Assembly: GCA_030669775.1 (NCBI GenBank)
Contig: DAOVCZ010000126.1
Location: 1 to 6,028, forward strand
Reading direction: 5' to 3'
Source: Chloroflexota bacterium
Lineage (GTDB): Bacteria; Chloroflexota; Anaerolineae; Anaerolineales; UBA4823
DNA length: 6,028 nucleotides
A model generated the notes under the pieces. The model was not told the origin of the DNA, did not search any database, and saw nothing but the letters and a program-made list of their open reading frames with translations. Of the stretch, positions 5,655 to 6,028 are shown one piece after another (the first letter of the stretch is position 1; the number at the start of each line of letters is the position of its first letter). The translations under genes were made by a program, and so were the position numbers.

Positions 5655-6028
5655 TCTCTGTAAGTCCTTTCCATCTTGGCCAATTCATCATCTGTGCGAT
5701 CTAATTCCCGCATTTCACCAGTGACCATATAGATTGTTCGCTCACAAATATTTGTCACCCGATCTGCCATGCGTTCAAGATTATGGGCAACCCAAAGTAG
5801 GTAGTTAGCTCGATCAATAGTAGAGGTATCGTCGATCATATATGTAACAAGTTCACGATAGACCTGGTTGTAAAGAGCATCGATCATATCATCTTCTTTT
5901 GGAATTGATCGAGCAGCGTCCACGTCACCGGAGACGAAAGCACTTAACGCCCGGTGCAGCATATCTATGCCTAATTCCGTCATGCGGGGGATATCGATCA
6001 GTGGTTTTACAAGCGGTTCATCGCTCAT
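5651..6028 (-). CDS. phoU: PhoU (copy 2), 5' end beyond the window
   Basis: The C-terminal 125 residues of a second PhoU. The frame is open to the window edge. The Met at the edge aligns with an internal position of copy 1 (around residue 113), so the true start should lie about 110 codons upstream, outside the window. The part seen covers the second three-helix bundle: the IPKEDD stretch, D-x-L-Y-N, and N-L-E-R-M-A-D-R-V-T-N-I, the second metal-binding repeat. It is about two thirds identical to copy 1 over some 100 residues by hand alignment and diverges mainly after DRTDDE at the C-terminus. It is followed directly by arsC with overlapping stop and start codons. Whether it belongs to a second pst operon or a signalling gene set upstream cannot be told from here. 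Confidence 0.92.
   Translation of the reverse strand: MSDEPLVKPLIDIPRMTELGIDMLHRALSAFVSGDVDAARSIPKEDDMIDALYNQVYRELVTYMIDDTSTIDRANYLLWVAHNLERMADRVTNICERTIYMVTGEMRELDRTDDELAKMERTYRD
5665..5670 (-). promoter_or_regulatory. Candidate Shine-Dalgarno of arsC inside phoU2
   Basis: AAAGGA on the minus strand, inside the last codons of phoU2. It is 10 bases from the TTG at 5654 and 16 from the ATG at 5648, so it favours the TTG start and termination-reinitiation from phoU2. The match is partial. Confidence 0.4.

Overview
The window is a phosphate-acquisition cluster of a bacterium. It holds a complete high-affinity Pst ABC transporter (pstS, pstC, pstA, and two different pstB genes), two copies of the regulator phoU, and an arsenate-reductase-type arsC. 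The predicted proteins fill almost all of the sequence, with no RNA gene, mobile element, CRISPR array or long non-coding stretch visible. By eye, base composition is moderate and slightly AT-rich between genes. The PhoU and PstB sequences look to me most like those of Chloroflexota (Anaerolineae-like), but this is an impression from memory, not a search result, and no marker gene in the window settles it.

Layout. The minus strand from about 4329 down to 67 carries pstS-pstC-pstA-pstB1-phoU1 in the classic order, with a 4-base ATGA overlap between pstC and pstA and short gaps elsewhere. It looks like one operon. A second, lone pstB (pstB2, 4414-5181) lies on the plus strand, divergent from pstS. 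Converging on it from the right edge is a minus-strand pair, phoU2 (cut off by the window end) and arsC, whose stop and proposed start codons overlap as TTGA.

How the genes work together. PstS is a lipoprotein that captures phosphate outside the membrane. PstC and PstA form the channel, and PstB subunits supply ATP hydrolysis. PhoU normally links transporter state to phosphate signalling. Arsenate enters cells through phosphate transporters, so ArsC, which reduces arsenate to arsenite, fits this locus. No arsenite exporter or ArsR repressor is in view.

Most interesting points. (1) The two PstB proteins have complementary motif defects. PstB1 has Ala in place of the Q-loop Gln but a normal LSGGQ signature, while PstB2 has a normal Q-loop but an LSLGQ signature. 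In a head-to-tail heterodimer this gives one fully canonical ATP site and one doubly altered site, as in asymmetric ABC exporters; this would be unusual for a phosphate importer. (2) The short pstS/pstB2 divergent region has promoter-like sequences placed so that both -10 boxes end exactly 7 bases before an ATG, and neither gene has a Shine-Dalgarno sequence. This suggests leaderless mRNAs and a pstS start 15 codons downstream of the longest possible one. (3) The second phoU is tied to arsC. The core cluster itself is ordinary; the novelty lies in these arrangements.
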